Shown piece after piece: positions 16,226 through 24,530 of a DNA stretch of 33,609 bases. Origin of the DNA: an uncultured Opitutaceae bacterium. Its GTDB lineage: Bacteria > Verrucomicrobiota > Verrucomicrobiia > Opitutales > Opitutaceae. Numbering within the stretch: the stretch's first letter is position 1; each line of letters starts with the position of its first letter. The position numbers and the translations under genes were made by a program. The stretch lies in NCBI GenBank assembly GCA_903919205.1, contig CAIXHE010000004.1:1-33609 (forward strand), written 5' to 3'. The notes under the pieces are model-generated. The model made no database searches and was not told the DNA's origin. It was given only the letters and a program-made list of their open reading frames with translations.

Positions 16226-17692
16226 TCAGCGGCCTGGGACGTCGGACGGCGGTCGCCGGGCTGCGCCCGAGGCAGCACGGATGCGTGCGACGCGCTCGTA
16301 GACCTCCCGCTGGACGACGGAGAAATCATGCTCGGTGAGCCGGGCGTAGGAACTCACCCGCCGGCCACCCACATAGACGCCCTCGAGGTTCTCCGAGGTG
16401 CAGGAAAAGACCAGGGTCGCATAGGGATCGTAGACAGGGCCGCGGTCAACCGAGGTCGTGTCGACCAAAAGGAAGTCCGCGAATTTTCCCTTCTCGAGGG
16501 AGCCCACGCGGTCGTCGACGCGCATCACCGTGGCGCTTCCGATCGTGTGGAACCGCAGCACGTCAATCGGCTTCAGGATGCTCCCGTTCTCATACTTGGC
16601 GCGGATGGAGTAGAGACCCATCCGCATGTTCCCGAAGGGGTCCGGGAGGTCGGAGCTCGCCTGCCCGTCCAGGCCCATGCCAATGCGGAGGCCAAACCTG
16701 ATGTATCTTGGGATGTCCGCGATGCCGGATGCGAGTCGCCCGTTGGACAGCGGTTGCCACGACATTCCGCCGCCGGCCCTGCCGACCGCCTCGAGCATGG
16801 CGTCGTTGGTGTGGATGAAGTGCCCGAAGAACAGGCTCGGGCCGAGCGCATGCGACGCGACGAAGTTCGCGAAATAGGCCTGCTGGGCCGGCACGTCGAG
16901 GGGATACTCGAGGTAATGGGTCTCGTTCACGAACCCGTTCTCCCGCGAGAGTGCGGCGTCAAGCGCCACCGCGGACGCGGGGGACGGCACACCCGAGATC
17001 GAGAACCCAAGGAGCCGGGGATTTCCAGCAGAGGGCGCGGAAGAGGACAGAAAGTCGGCGAGCAGCCGGCGCTGGTCGGGCTCGGACAGCCGGCGCGGGC
17101 GGGACCATGCATGCAGGATCCGCGCCCCCGAGCCGAGTGCTCCGGCCAGCTGCTGGACCTGGTAGGCGAGCGATTGATCCGCGGGCGGATCAAACGCGAT
17201 TCCCCCAGCGCTGAAATTGTAGATGCTGGTGACCCCATGGCGGAGGTGGTCGAGGGCGCCGTGGAGAGCGAACCAATAGAAATCGTCCGGCCTGGAGAAA
17301 TCCGCCTGGGTCCTCACGCTGCCGCCCCAGCCCATGACCCACTCGTTCGGACCGAGGCCCCGGAAGGCGCTCTGCCAGAGGTGGCTGTGCGCCGAGACAA
17401 AGCCGGGTATCATGATCTTTCCGGAAGCATCCAGGGTCTCGGCGGCCTCAAGGCCGGCCGGCGGTTCGCCCCGCCCCACCGCGCTTATCCTCCCGTCGGA
17501 ACCGACCACGAGGTAGCCCTCGAAGGGATCCTCGTCCCCCGCCCGCATCGTGATCATCGTGGCCCCGCGCACGAGGAGCCGGGGCAAGGGCTCGGAGGCC
17601 GCCATGGGGCCGGCGGACAGGGCCGCCACCGCGAGCATCCCCACCGACCAAACCCAGGAGGCGACGAGACGCCTGCATCGTTCCGGACCCAT
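16226..17692 (-). CDS. Exported amidohydrolase, copy 1 of 3
   Basis: Metal-dependent amidohydrolase (TIM-barrel, cytosine/SAH-deaminase-like branch), 488 residues, with a signal peptide (WVWSVGMLAVAALSAGPMAA, about 13-32). The metal ligands are visible: H102 and H104 (SAHSHLWQ), H291 (FFGHFIHTND) and D342 (GLDGQASSD). The canonical deaminase catalytic Glu after the third His is D297 here, and the catalytic His of the HxPxSN motif is W312 (SWQPLSNGRLASG). The C-terminal GSLEKGKFADFLLVD returns to the small beta domain as usual. It starts only 15 bp after the stop of copy 2 and is about 65-70% similar to it by eye, so the two are a tandem duplication. It is the last gene of a TBDR-led operon. 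The substrate is unknown; the changed residues argue against assuming simple deamination. Confidence 0.87.
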   Translation of the reverse strand: MGPERCRRLVASWVWSVGMLAVAALSAGPMAASEPLPRLLVRGATMITMRAGDEDPFEGYLVVGSDGRISAVGRGEPPAGLEAAETLDASGKIMIPGFVSAHSHLWQSAFRGLGPNEWVMGWGGSVRTQADFSRPDDFYWFALHGALDHLRHGVTSIYNFSAGGIAFDPPADQSLAYQVQQLAGALGSGARILHAWSRPRRLSEPDQRRLLADFLSSSAPSAGNPRLLGFSISGVPSPASAVALDAALSRENGFVNETHYLEYPLDVPAQQAYFANFVASHALGPSLFFGHFIHTNDAMLEAVGRAGGGMSWQPLSNGRLASGIADIPRYIRFGLRIGMGLDGQASSDLPDPFGNMRMGLYSIRAKYENGSILKPIDVLRFHTIGSATVMRVDDRVGSLEKGKFADFLLVDTTSVDRGPVYDPYATLVFSCTSENLEGVYVGGRRVSSYARLTEHDFSVVQREVYERVARIRAASGAARRPPSDVPGR

Positions 17693-17707
17693 CGCCGGAC
17701 GCGTCGC

Positions 17708-19174
17708 CTATGACTTAGTCTGGGGCATCACGGCCGGGTCGGCCGGAATGGGCGCGGCGAGATGCTGGGCCCGGATGCGTGCCACCCGCTCGTAGAGCTC
17801 GCGCTGGGCGACCGAGAAATCGTGCTTGGTGAGCTTCGTGTACGTGCTCACGAGGTCCCCGCCCACGTAGACCCCCTCGAGGTTTTCGGTCGTGCACGCG
17901 AACACAAGCGTGGCATAGGGGTCGTAGACCGGCCCCCGGTCGACCGTCGTCGTGTTGATCAGGCAGAAGTCGCCGTACTTCCCCTTCTCGAGCGAGCCCA
18001 CGCGGTCGGCCACGCGCATCACCTCGGCGCTCCCCAGGGTGTGCAGCCGAAGCACGTCGATCGGCTTCATGACGCTGCCGTTCTCGTACTTGGCTCGGAT
18101 GAAATAGAGCCCCACGCGCATGTTCTCGAACGGATCGGGGATGTCCGCGCTCGCCTGCCCGTCCACGCCCATTCCCACCTTGATCCCGTACTTGAGGTAC
18201 TTGGGTATGTCGGCGATACCCGAGGCCAGGCGGCCGTTCGAGAGCGGCTGCCAGGACATGCCGCCGCCGGCCTTGCCGACGGCCTCCAGCATGGCGTCGT
18301 TGGTGTGGATGAAATGCCCGAAATAGAGGCTGGGGCCGAGGGCGCCCGCCTTGACGAAGTTATCGAAGTAGCTCTGCTGGGTCGCAACGTCGACCGGGTA
18401 CTCTAGGTAATGGGTCTCGTTGACAAACCCATACTCCTTGGTGAGCGCGGCGTCTAGGGCAACCGCCTCAGCCGGGGTCGCCGTTCCGGAAATCGAGAAC
18501 CCAAGGAGAAGCGGCGACTTCTTGTACGGCTCGGCGAACGCCAGGAAGTCGGCCAGCATCTTGCGCTGCTCGGCCTCGGTTCCCGTGCGCGGGCGGCTCC
18601 ACCCGTGGATCACCCGCAGGCCGGAATCGATCTCACCCAGAAGCTGCTGCTGCTGGAATTCGCCGGCGCGGTTGCCATACGCGAAATCGTAGGCGGAGGT
18701 GATGCCATGGCGGAGGTGGTCGAGGCTGCCGTGGAGCGCAAACCAGTAGAAATCCTCCGGCGTCCCAAAGACCGCCTGCTCCCTGTAGACGGCAGTCCCC
18801 CAGCCCTTCACCCATGAATTCGCGGCCAGGCCGCGGAAGGCGCTTTGCCAAATGTGGCTGTGAGCCGAGATGAAGCCTGGGACTAGGATCTTTCCCGAGG
18901 CGTCGAGTGTCTCGGTTGCCTCGAGGCCCACCGGAGGCTCACCCTTGCCGACCTCCGCAATTTTTCCGTCAGCGCCGATCAACATGTATCCGACGAAGGC
19001 ATCCTCCTCGCCGGGCTTCATCGTTAGGAGCGTGCCGCCTTTGACCAGAAGCTTGGCTGGCTCTGCCCGCAGGGAGGTAACCATCAGCAAGGCGCACGCG
19101 GCGATCGCCGCATATCGCGTCCAACAAAGAACGGGAGGGTTGGGTGTTTTCATCGATACGAAGGGTGCGTTCAT
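17708..19174 (-). CDS. Exported amidohydrolase, copy 2 of 3
   Basis: Same family and length (488 residues) as copy 1. An N-terminal signal peptide (YAAIAACALLMVTSLRAEPA) follows either the ATG at 19174 or a second in-frame ATG at 19153 (MKTPNPPVL), which I consider almost equally likely. Metal ligands are H105 and H107 (SAHSHIWQ), H287 (YFGHFIHTND) and D338 (GVDGQASAD). As in its neighbours, the canonical catalytic Glu is Asp (D293) and the catalytic His is Trp (W308). The block from FVNETHYLEYP to the C-terminus is nearly collinear with copy 1. It is separated from copy 3 by about 97 bp and from copy 1 by 15 bp, consistent with co-transcription. Confidence 0.87.
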   Translation of the reverse strand: MNAPFVSMKTPNPPVLCWTRYAAIAACALLMVTSLRAEPAKLLVKGGTLLTMKPGEEDAFVGYMLIGADGKIAEVGKGEPPVGLEATETLDASGKILVPGFISAHSHIWQSAFRGLAANSWVKGWGTAVYREQAVFGTPEDFYWFALHGSLDHLRHGITSAYDFAYGNRAGEFQQQQLLGEIDSGLRVIHGWSRPRTGTEAEQRKMLADFLAFAEPYKKSPLLLGFSISGTATPAEAVALDAALTKEYGFVNETHYLEYPVDVATQQSYFDNFVKAGALGPSLYFGHFIHTNDAMLEAVGKAGGGMSWQPLSNGRLASGIADIPKYLKYGIKVGMGVDGQASADIPDPFENMRVGLYFIRAKYENGSVMKPIDVLRLHTLGSAEVMRVADRVGSLEKGKYGDFCLINTTTVDRGPVYDPYATLVFACTTENLEGVYVGGDLVSTYTKLTKHDFSVAQRELYERVARIRAQHLAAPIPADPAVMPQTKS

Positions 19175-19271
19175 AGGCAGGTGTGCGGTACCAGAGCCGC
19201 GGGCAGGTGAATGGCCGGCCCCCAGCCCTGAGATTGGCGTAGGTCCTCGTTCGTCTCGTGGACGGAAGGTC

Positions 19272-20780
19272 TCAGCGGTCGAGGGCCAGCAGGTCGGACT
19301 CCATGTCCAGCGTGCTGGGGTCCTCCTGCATCGACTCGGCCACCGCCTTCGGCAGGGCCTTGACCTGGGCGTCGAGCCTCGCGACGCGATCGTCTATTTC
19401 CCGACGCATCTTAGCCTCGTCCACCGTAAGCACCTTGGTACCGTCGGCCACCAGCTTGCCCCCTACGTAGACCTTCTGGAGATTGCGCAGGCCGCAGGAA
19501 TAGACGTAATGGGCGATGGGAACCAGCAGTGGGCCCGTTTCGGGATCCCGGGGATCCACCACGAGGAAGTCCGCAAATTTGCCCGGTTCAAGGCTGCCGA
19601 CCTTGTCGTCGATCCCCAGGGTCTTAGCGCTGCCCAGGGTGTGGAGGTATAGCATTTCCTCAACCGAGAGCGCCTTGGCGTCCTTGTACTTGGTGCGAAT
19701 CAGGGCCAGTCCGATCCTCATGTTTTGGAACGGGTCGCAAAGGTCGCAGCAAGACTGGTTATCGAGGCCCACCGACACCTTCACGCCTTCCTTCTGGTAC
19801 TTCACAATGTCGGCGACCCCCGAGGCCAGGCGGCTGTTCGACGTCGGCTGCCAGCTCATCCCGCAGCCGGCGGCCCCGGCGATGCGCACAATGTCGTCGT
19901 TGGTCTGGATGAAGTGCGCAAACAGGAAGTTGGGTCCGAGGGCGCCTGCCTCCTGGTACCAATAGACCTTGGACTGCTGGTCGGGAACATGCTCGGGGCT
20001 CTCCAGCATATGGGAATGGTCCATGACGTTGAATTTCTTCATGACCTCCACCTCCAGGTACGCGGTTTCCTTGGAAGGCGCGCGCTGCACACCCCCGCTG
20101 AGGGCCATCTTGAGGAAGAGCGGGTTGCTGCCGAAGTGATCGTACGCGTATTTGTAGATCCTGCCGTATCGCGCGATGATCTCGTCGTGGGTTCCCACGC
20201 GGGGCAGGCCGACGGCGTCGATGAACCGCAGACCCGCATCGATCTTTGCCTGGAGCTGGTTCTCGTCGAAGGGGCCGGGCTTCAGGTGCGGCGGCGCACC
20301 TACGACCTGGGTTCCGACGGCCTGCCCGCCCACGGCCGCGCCGTAGGTGAAGTCGAAGGCCGTGGTGATCCCATTTCGAAGGAAATCCACCGAGCCATCC
20401 AAGGTGAACCAGTAGATGTCGTCGGGGTTGGCCAGCTGGTTGTAGATCCCCCACGCCTTTCCCCATCCGTACAGGGTATCGGTAACACCCAATCCCCGTA
20501 GCGGCCCCGAGTACAGGTGACTGTGGGAGGAGATGAAACCGGGCGCGATGATCTTCCCGGTGGCGTCGATTACCTTTTCGGCCGAGATCGAGGCGGGCGG
20601 CGCACCGGCTCCGATCGCGATGATCTTGCCGTCATCTCCGTAGGTAAAATAACCCACATAGGGGACCTCGTCTCGCGTCTTCTCGGTGATGAGCAGCGCT
20701 CCCTTTACGAGGGTCGTCGCCGCTTGGGCCCTTACTAGCAGGGCCAGTCCCGCAACAACTGCGATGAGCGTTTTTTTCAT
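19272..20780 (-). CDS. Exported amidohydrolase, copy 3 of 3 (divergent)
   Basis: The 502-residue protein begins MKKTLIAVVAGLALLVRAQA, a compact signal peptide. The start is supported by AGGA seven bases upstream. Ligands are H86 and H88 (SSHSHLYS), H289 (FAHFIQTND) and D340 (GLDNQSCCD). The Asp/Trp replacements of copies 1 and 2 are conserved (D295; W310 in SWQPTSNSRLASG). It differs from them by a Gly/Pro-rich insertion (about residues 148-172), by HSHMLES in place of ETHYLEY, and by three cysteines next to the metal Asp (C344, C345, C348). It follows the TBDR by 56 bp and is the first hydrolase of the operon. The different active-site lining suggests a related but not identical substrate. 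Confidence 0.87.
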   Translation of the reverse strand: MKKTLIAVVAGLALLVRAQAATTLVKGALLITEKTRDEVPYVGYFTYGDDGKIIAIGAGAPPASISAEKVIDATGKIIAPGFISSHSHLYSGPLRGLGVTDTLYGWGKAWGIYNQLANPDDIYWFTLDGSVDFLRNGITTAFDFTYGAAVGGQAVGTQVVGAPPHLKPGPFDENQLQAKIDAGLRFIDAVGLPRVGTHDEIIARYGRIYKYAYDHFGSNPLFLKMALSGGVQRAPSKETAYLEVEVMKKFNVMDHSHMLESPEHVPDQQSKVYWYQEAGALGPNFLFAHFIQTNDDIVRIAGAAGCGMSWQPTSNSRLASGVADIVKYQKEGVKVSVGLDNQSCCDLCDPFQNMRIGLALIRTKYKDAKALSVEEMLYLHTLGSAKTLGIDDKVGSLEPGKFADFLVVDPRDPETGPLLVPIAHYVYSCGLRNLQKVYVGGKLVADGTKVLTVDEAKMRREIDDRVARLDAQVKALPKAVAESMQEDPSTLDMESDLLALDR

Positions 20781-20836
20781 GGATTATCCTAGGTGGCTGG
20801 ATTTAGGGCGTATGGACGATTCTGCTGCCCGAGGTC

Positions 20837-23410
20837 CTAGAAATGGATTCGGGCCGTGAGCGAGGCCGTGATAAGCGGCCGCGGTAGGATCACATCGTTG
20901 CCCGCGCTGGTGGCGGAGATGGGATCGAAGTTGTTCTGATTCGTAATGTTCCTCAGGTTCACCTGCACGTCCCAGTGCTTCATCCTCCAGAAGATGAAAC
21001 CGTCGAGCTGATATTCTCCCGGGATGTACAGCGGACCGGTATAGGCGGCCGGCCGACGGCCGATGATCTGGGGTCCTACGCCGAACCCGAAGTGCTGGGT
21101 GATGTAATAGCTGACGAAGAAGTTCGCCGTGTCGATGGGAAGGCCGGGCGTGCGGATCTTGCCTGTCGGGGAGCTGTAGGTGTACTGCGCCCCGGCTCCC
21201 GAGGTGGGGCTTCCCGCACCGAGGCCGTAGTACTTGCCATCGACCAGCAGGGTCGTCGGGTAACCATCAAGGTAGGAAGCCGTTCCCTCGCTGAACGAGG
21301 AGGCGTAGCTTGTGAGATCCTGGTAGGTGTAGTTCGCATTGAACGACAGGCGCTTGTTGGGCTGGTAGACCAGTTCAACCTCGGCGCCCATGGACTTGAT
21401 GAGGACGTTCGGAGCCGGGCTGATTTGGGGCGTGACGTGCTCCTGGTTGAACAAGTCGATGGAGCCGTAGAGCGTGTTGTTGAGCAGCGAGGTCTTGTAC
21501 CCGATCTCGTAGAGCTTGGAGAGCACCTTGAGGTTGTTCGTCAGCACGGTGTGCGGCGGGCTGGCGATGGGGTTGCTTGAGTAGGCGTTCACCCCGCCCA
21601 GTCCGCCGCCCGCGTTGGCGTTCACCCGGTCGAAGGTGAAATAGAACGAGGACGTCTCATTTGGCTTGAAGACCAAGCTGGCAAAGTACGAGGGGTCGGT
21701 CACAGCGGCGCTTGTGTCGTAGAAGGCCCCGTAGGGCTCGTTCGGCACGCCCTGCGACGGCACGCCTTGCAGGTAAGGGCTGGCATCATAGGCGTTGAGG
21801 CGATCCTCGCGAAAACCTAGCACGGCCGAGATGTGGCTGGTGAACTCGATATCCTGTTGCCAGAAGGCCGCCGAGTCGACGGTTCGCGAATCCTGCGTGC
21901 TCGACCCCGGGGCTGCGCTGTAGTCTACAGTGCCCGGCACCTTCCAGCCCACCACGATTCCCGTTGCCGCGAAGGTAGGCAGAACGAAGGCGGAGCTGGG
22001 CCCCGATTCATCGAAGAGAAAGTACGGCTCGTTGCTGGTCGAGTATGACTTGGTTCGCAGGTCCTTGCCCTCGACACCGAAGATCGTCTTCATCTTCAAA
22101 CCGAAGAGCGTGTAGTCCTTGTTGTACTGGAGGCGTTCGTCGGCAAGGTAATCGACGGGCATGTAGGTCTGAAACCCGTAGGTCTCGAACTTGCGGGTGA
22201 ACGCGTTGTCGAACATGAACAAGTTTTCGAGGGAAGAGTCGGGGCTTAGGGCCAGGTTCGCCTCGAGCTGGGACGTCCAGCGGTGCGCACGGGCGCTGTC
22301 GTCAGGCCCAATGAGCGTCATCCACGGGTAGAGCTTGACCAGGCTTACGGTGGCGGGGTTCAGCAACAGCAGGCTGGTGCCGCCGGTCTTGATCGTGACC
22401 TTCGTTCCGTTCTGGAGGGTGTACGTCGCCGGGTTTCCGATCGAGATCGGCTGTCCCTTTGCGTTGTTGGGCAAAACGGAGCCGGCGATGTAATTCTGCT
22501 GGCCGATGTAGTCCTCGGTGACGCGGTCGACACCCGTGTTCTCATTGAAGAGGCTGCCGTACCCGTCGAACCACCAGTTGATGGACAGGTTCTTGGTGAT
22601 GTTCGACGAGAGATCAAAGTAGATGTCCTGCGTCGAGTTCTTCTGGTTTTGAGCGTAGCCTGAACCCCAGCGCTCCAGGTAGCTGACCCGAAACGCGGTG
22701 TCCTTGGTGACGGGGTCGCTGAAGTCCAGCGTCACCTCCGGATTCGAGTACGAGTGTCCGCTCGACCAGTAGCCGATCGTCGTTGCCACGTCGAAGTGGG
22801 CGGCGTCGAACTCGGGCTTCTTATTGACAAAGTTCACATAGCCGCCAACTCCGTTGTTCTGCGGTCCATACACGGCTGAGCCGGGTCCCTTGATGATGTC
22901 CATCGACTCGACGCCGTTGAAGCTCGGGAAAACGTTGTCTCCCGCGTAGAGAGCCAACTGTCCGTTGAAATAGATCGAGGCCGTGTCGCCGCGGATCGTT
23001 GGCGTGGCGGCGATGCCGTACTGGGGCGGCGAGTAGACACCCGCCGCAAACTGTGAGAAGTCGCTCGAGTCGTGGATCTCGCGATCGTTCATCCACGCCT
23101 TGTTGATCGTGGATACTGATCGCGGGGTGTCGATGATGCTCCGCGCATCACCGAAGGCGCTTGTCACCGGGCGAACGGTCGGGAGCACCTGATCCTCAAC
23201 CGGCACGTCGCTGACGGTGAATTTCTCTAGTGTGGTTACCTGGTCGGCTCCGCGGTTAGCGGGAGCAGGGGCTGTTGCGTCCGCCGCAGAGGGTGGGCTG
23301 GAAGGATTCGGAGCGTCGGTCGGTGAATCAGCCCTGGCGCGAACGACGGAATCGAGAAAGACTGCGAATGCGCAGATCAAGGCAGGCGTGAGACGGGATC
23401 GGTTTAGCAT
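20837..23410 (-). CDS. TonB-dependent outer-membrane receptor (second)
   Basis: Complete receptor of 857 residues if started at the ATG at 23410, which begins a signal peptide (LTPALICAFAVFLDSVVRARA). The frame continues upstream to 23545 without protein-like character. A Pro/Ala/Ser linker precedes a TonB-box-like segment (TTLEKFTVSDVPVED, about residues 60-75). The plug domain contains TPTIRGDTASIYFNGQ and VESMDIIKGPGSAVYGP. The barrel ends in TARIHF with the usual C-terminal Phe. The plug sequence is of the siderophore-receptor-like type rather than SusC, so sugar uptake cannot be assumed. It leads an operon of three exported amidohydrolases, suggesting it imports their substrate or product source. 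The start has no clear Shine-Dalgarno. Confidence 0.9.
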   Translation of the reverse strand: MLNRSRLTPALICAFAVFLDSVVRARADSPTDAPNPSSPPSAADATAPAPANRGADQVTTLEKFTVSDVPVEDQVLPTVRPVTSAFGDARSIIDTPRSVSTINKAWMNDREIHDSSDFSQFAAGVYSPPQYGIAATPTIRGDTASIYFNGQLALYAGDNVFPSFNGVESMDIIKGPGSAVYGPQNNGVGGYVNFVNKKPEFDAAHFDVATTIGYWSSGHSYSNPEVTLDFSDPVTKDTAFRVSYLERWGSGYAQNQKNSTQDIYFDLSSNITKNLSINWWFDGYGSLFNENTGVDRVTEDYIGQQNYIAGSVLPNNAKGQPISIGNPATYTLQNGTKVTIKTGGTSLLLLNPATVSLVKLYPWMTLIGPDDSARAHRWTSQLEANLALSPDSSLENLFMFDNAFTRKFETYGFQTYMPVDYLADERLQYNKDYTLFGLKMKTIFGVEGKDLRTKSYSTSNEPYFLFDESGPSSAFVLPTFAATGIVVGWKVPGTVDYSAAPGSSTQDSRTVDSAAFWQQDIEFTSHISAVLGFREDRLNAYDASPYLQGVPSQGVPNEPYGAFYDTSAAVTDPSYFASLVFKPNETSSFYFTFDRVNANAGGGLGGVNAYSSNPIASPPHTVLTNNLKVLSKLYEIGYKTSLLNNTLYGSIDLFNQEHVTPQISPAPNVLIKSMGAEVELVYQPNKRLSFNANYTYQDLTSYASSFSEGTASYLDGYPTTLLVDGKYYGLGAGSPTSGAGAQYTYSSPTGKIRTPGLPIDTANFFVSYYITQHFGFGVGPQIIGRRPAAYTGPLYIPGEYQLDGFIFWRMKHWDVQVNLRNITNQNNFDPISATSAGNDVILPRPLITASLTARIHF

Positions 23411-23471
23411 CGGTTGGTTTGTTTGGCGAACACTTAGGTTTCTGGCGTCCTGGTTCTCCGGGACTGTGACT

Positions 23472-23493
23472 GCGCTCCCGAGGCTCGGAGCGC
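23472..23493. repeat. Inverted repeat in leader of second TBDR
   Basis: GCGCTCC pairs perfectly with GGAGCGC around an 8-base loop, about 60-80 bp upstream of the TBDR start codon. It could form an RNA hairpin in the leader. Confidence 0.4.
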
Positions 23494-23533
23494 ATGCCGA
23501 AGATCGAGCTCTTGTACGCGCCGCGTTGAGCAC

Positions 23534-23554
23534 CGGTCGTGCCACGAACGACCG
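23534..23554. repeat. Inverted repeat in leader of second TBDR
   Basis: CGGTCGT pairs perfectly with ACGACCG around a 7-base loop, about 125-145 bp upstream of the TBDR start. It could be an RNA hairpin or a regulator-binding dyad. Confidence 0.4.
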
Positions 23555-23665
23555 ATCGCGTTCGCATCAGGCAAAACCCTAGTCGGGGCGCAGGGTCGCC
23601 TCGGCAGCTCGGCGTGATATGTCCGCGTCTCGCGTGAGGCTTAGGGCTGCTCTTTGCCTTCTGAA

Positions 23666-23691
23666 GCCCGCCCTAGTTGTGGCTAGCGGGC
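23666..23691 (-). terminator. Possible hairpin terminator after the response regulator
   Basis: GCCCGC/GCGGGC plus an inner TAG/CTA with a two-base bulge form a GC-rich hairpin about 50 bp past the regulator stop. No T-run follows. It may end the regulator transcript. Confidence 0.3.
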
Positions 23692-23737
23692 ATTTAGCCG
23701 GCGATATAGCCCAGCTCGGCTCGATCCCTGTGAAGCC

Positions 23738-24412
23738 CTATGACTTCCCGGCGACCCAGTGGGTGGCGTAGTACGTGAGCGCGGTGCCGTTGGGCAGGGA
23801 GAGCTTTTCGCGCATGTTGCTGCGGTGCGTGTCGACCGTCTTCTTGCTGATGTTGAGCATCGCGGCGATTTCCGAGGTACGGTGCCCCTTGCCGATCAGC
23901 GTGAAAATCTCCAACTCGCGATCACTCATCTCCCGAAGAATGCCCGTATTCGATCCCGTCGGCTGCAGATACAGGGGCCCAGTCCTTTGCGCGAGGCGCT
24001 CGCTCACGAATTGATTCCCGCCCAGAACCTCCCGCACCGCGTGCACAAGGGCCTGGCCACCCTCGTCCTTCATGATGAAACCCCTCGCGCCAGCCCGGAT
24101 AGCGCGCTCCCCGTAGAGCCACTCGTCGTGCATCGAGCACACAAGGATCTTGAGCTTCGGACGCAGGGCCAAGGCGTCCTTCACCAGCTCCAAACCATCG
24201 CGTCCAGGAAGCGAAATATCCGCGATCACAAGGTCCATCTCGGTTCGCGAAATAATGCCGACGGCCTCCGGCGTGTTCTTGGCCTCGGCGATGACAGCTA
24301 AGTCGGGCTGGGCCTGAAGGATCTGCTTCATGCCAAACCGCGTCATCGGGTGGTCGTCAACAATCAGGATCTCCCTGCGTGAGCCAAAGGCTTCTGTGGT
24401 GCGAGGTGTCAC
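23738..24412 (-). CDS. NarL/FixJ-type response regulator
   Basis: Two-component response regulator of about 224 residues from a GTG at 24412. In-frame ATGs at 24466 and 24490 are alternatives, but they would run into the dyad at 24472-24490 and add a tail without receiver character. The receiver domain has the acidic pair in ILIVDDHP (D19, D20), the phospho-acceptor D65 (VIADISLPGRDG), S93 (ILVCSMHD) and the conserved Lys K115 (GFIMKDEGG). A C-terminal LuxR-type HTH covers about 161-209 (MSDRELEIFTLIGKGHRT, then ISKKTVDTHRSNMREKL). It is divergent from a MASE1 histidine kinase gene, its obvious partner, and sits directly upstream of the TBDR-amidohydrolase operon, which it may control. Confidence 0.9.
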   Translation of the reverse strand: MTPRTTEAFGSRREILIVDDHPMTRFGMKQILQAQPDLAVIAEAKNTPEAVGIISRTEMDLVIADISLPGRDGLELVKDALALRPKLKILVCSMHDEWLYGERAIRAGARGFIMKDEGGQALVHAVREVLGGNQFVSERLAQRTGPLYLQPTGSNTGILREMSDRELEIFTLIGKGHRTSEIAAMLNISKKTVDTHRSNMREKLSLPNGTALTYYATHWVAGKS

Positions 24413-24471
24413 GATCGATTGGGCGCTGCCAAGTGGTCTTAGGCAGAGCAGTCCCCGGGGTTGCATTAAGC

Positions 24472-24490
24472 ATGCCAAAAGAACTGGCAT
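24472..24490. promoter_or_regulatory. Dyad between divergent regulator and kinase genes
   Basis: ATGCCA and TGGCAT form a perfect 6-bp dyad with a 7-base spacer, flanked by an AGCAT/ATGCT pair further out. It lies in the gap between the two-component genes if the later regulator start is right. It could be an autoregulatory site; the binding protein is not known. Confidence 0.35.
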
Positions 24491-24530
24491 TCAAAATGCT
24501 CGCACCGCCGCCGTGCCTCAAACGGTCAAC

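Larger units (their letters stand above)
23411..23737. other. Intergenic/5' leader of the TBDR-amidohydrolase operon
   Basis: This 327-bp gap has no convincing gene. On the minus strand it carries three separate hairpin-forming inverted repeats (23666-23691, 23534-23554, 23472-23493), listed separately. I do not recognise a known riboswitch class. Confidence 0.5.

Noticed and set aside
15707-17713. 668-codon open frame on the plus strand opposite the amidohydrolase copy 1 gene
   Set aside because: It is antisense to a gene with intact metal-site motifs, is rich in Arg/Gly/Pro, and has no domain pattern. Such frames are expected opposite GC-rich genes.
24330-24530. N-terminal extension of the histidine kinase
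   Set aside because: It overlaps the receiver-domain coding region of the response regulator and has no membrane or domain character.
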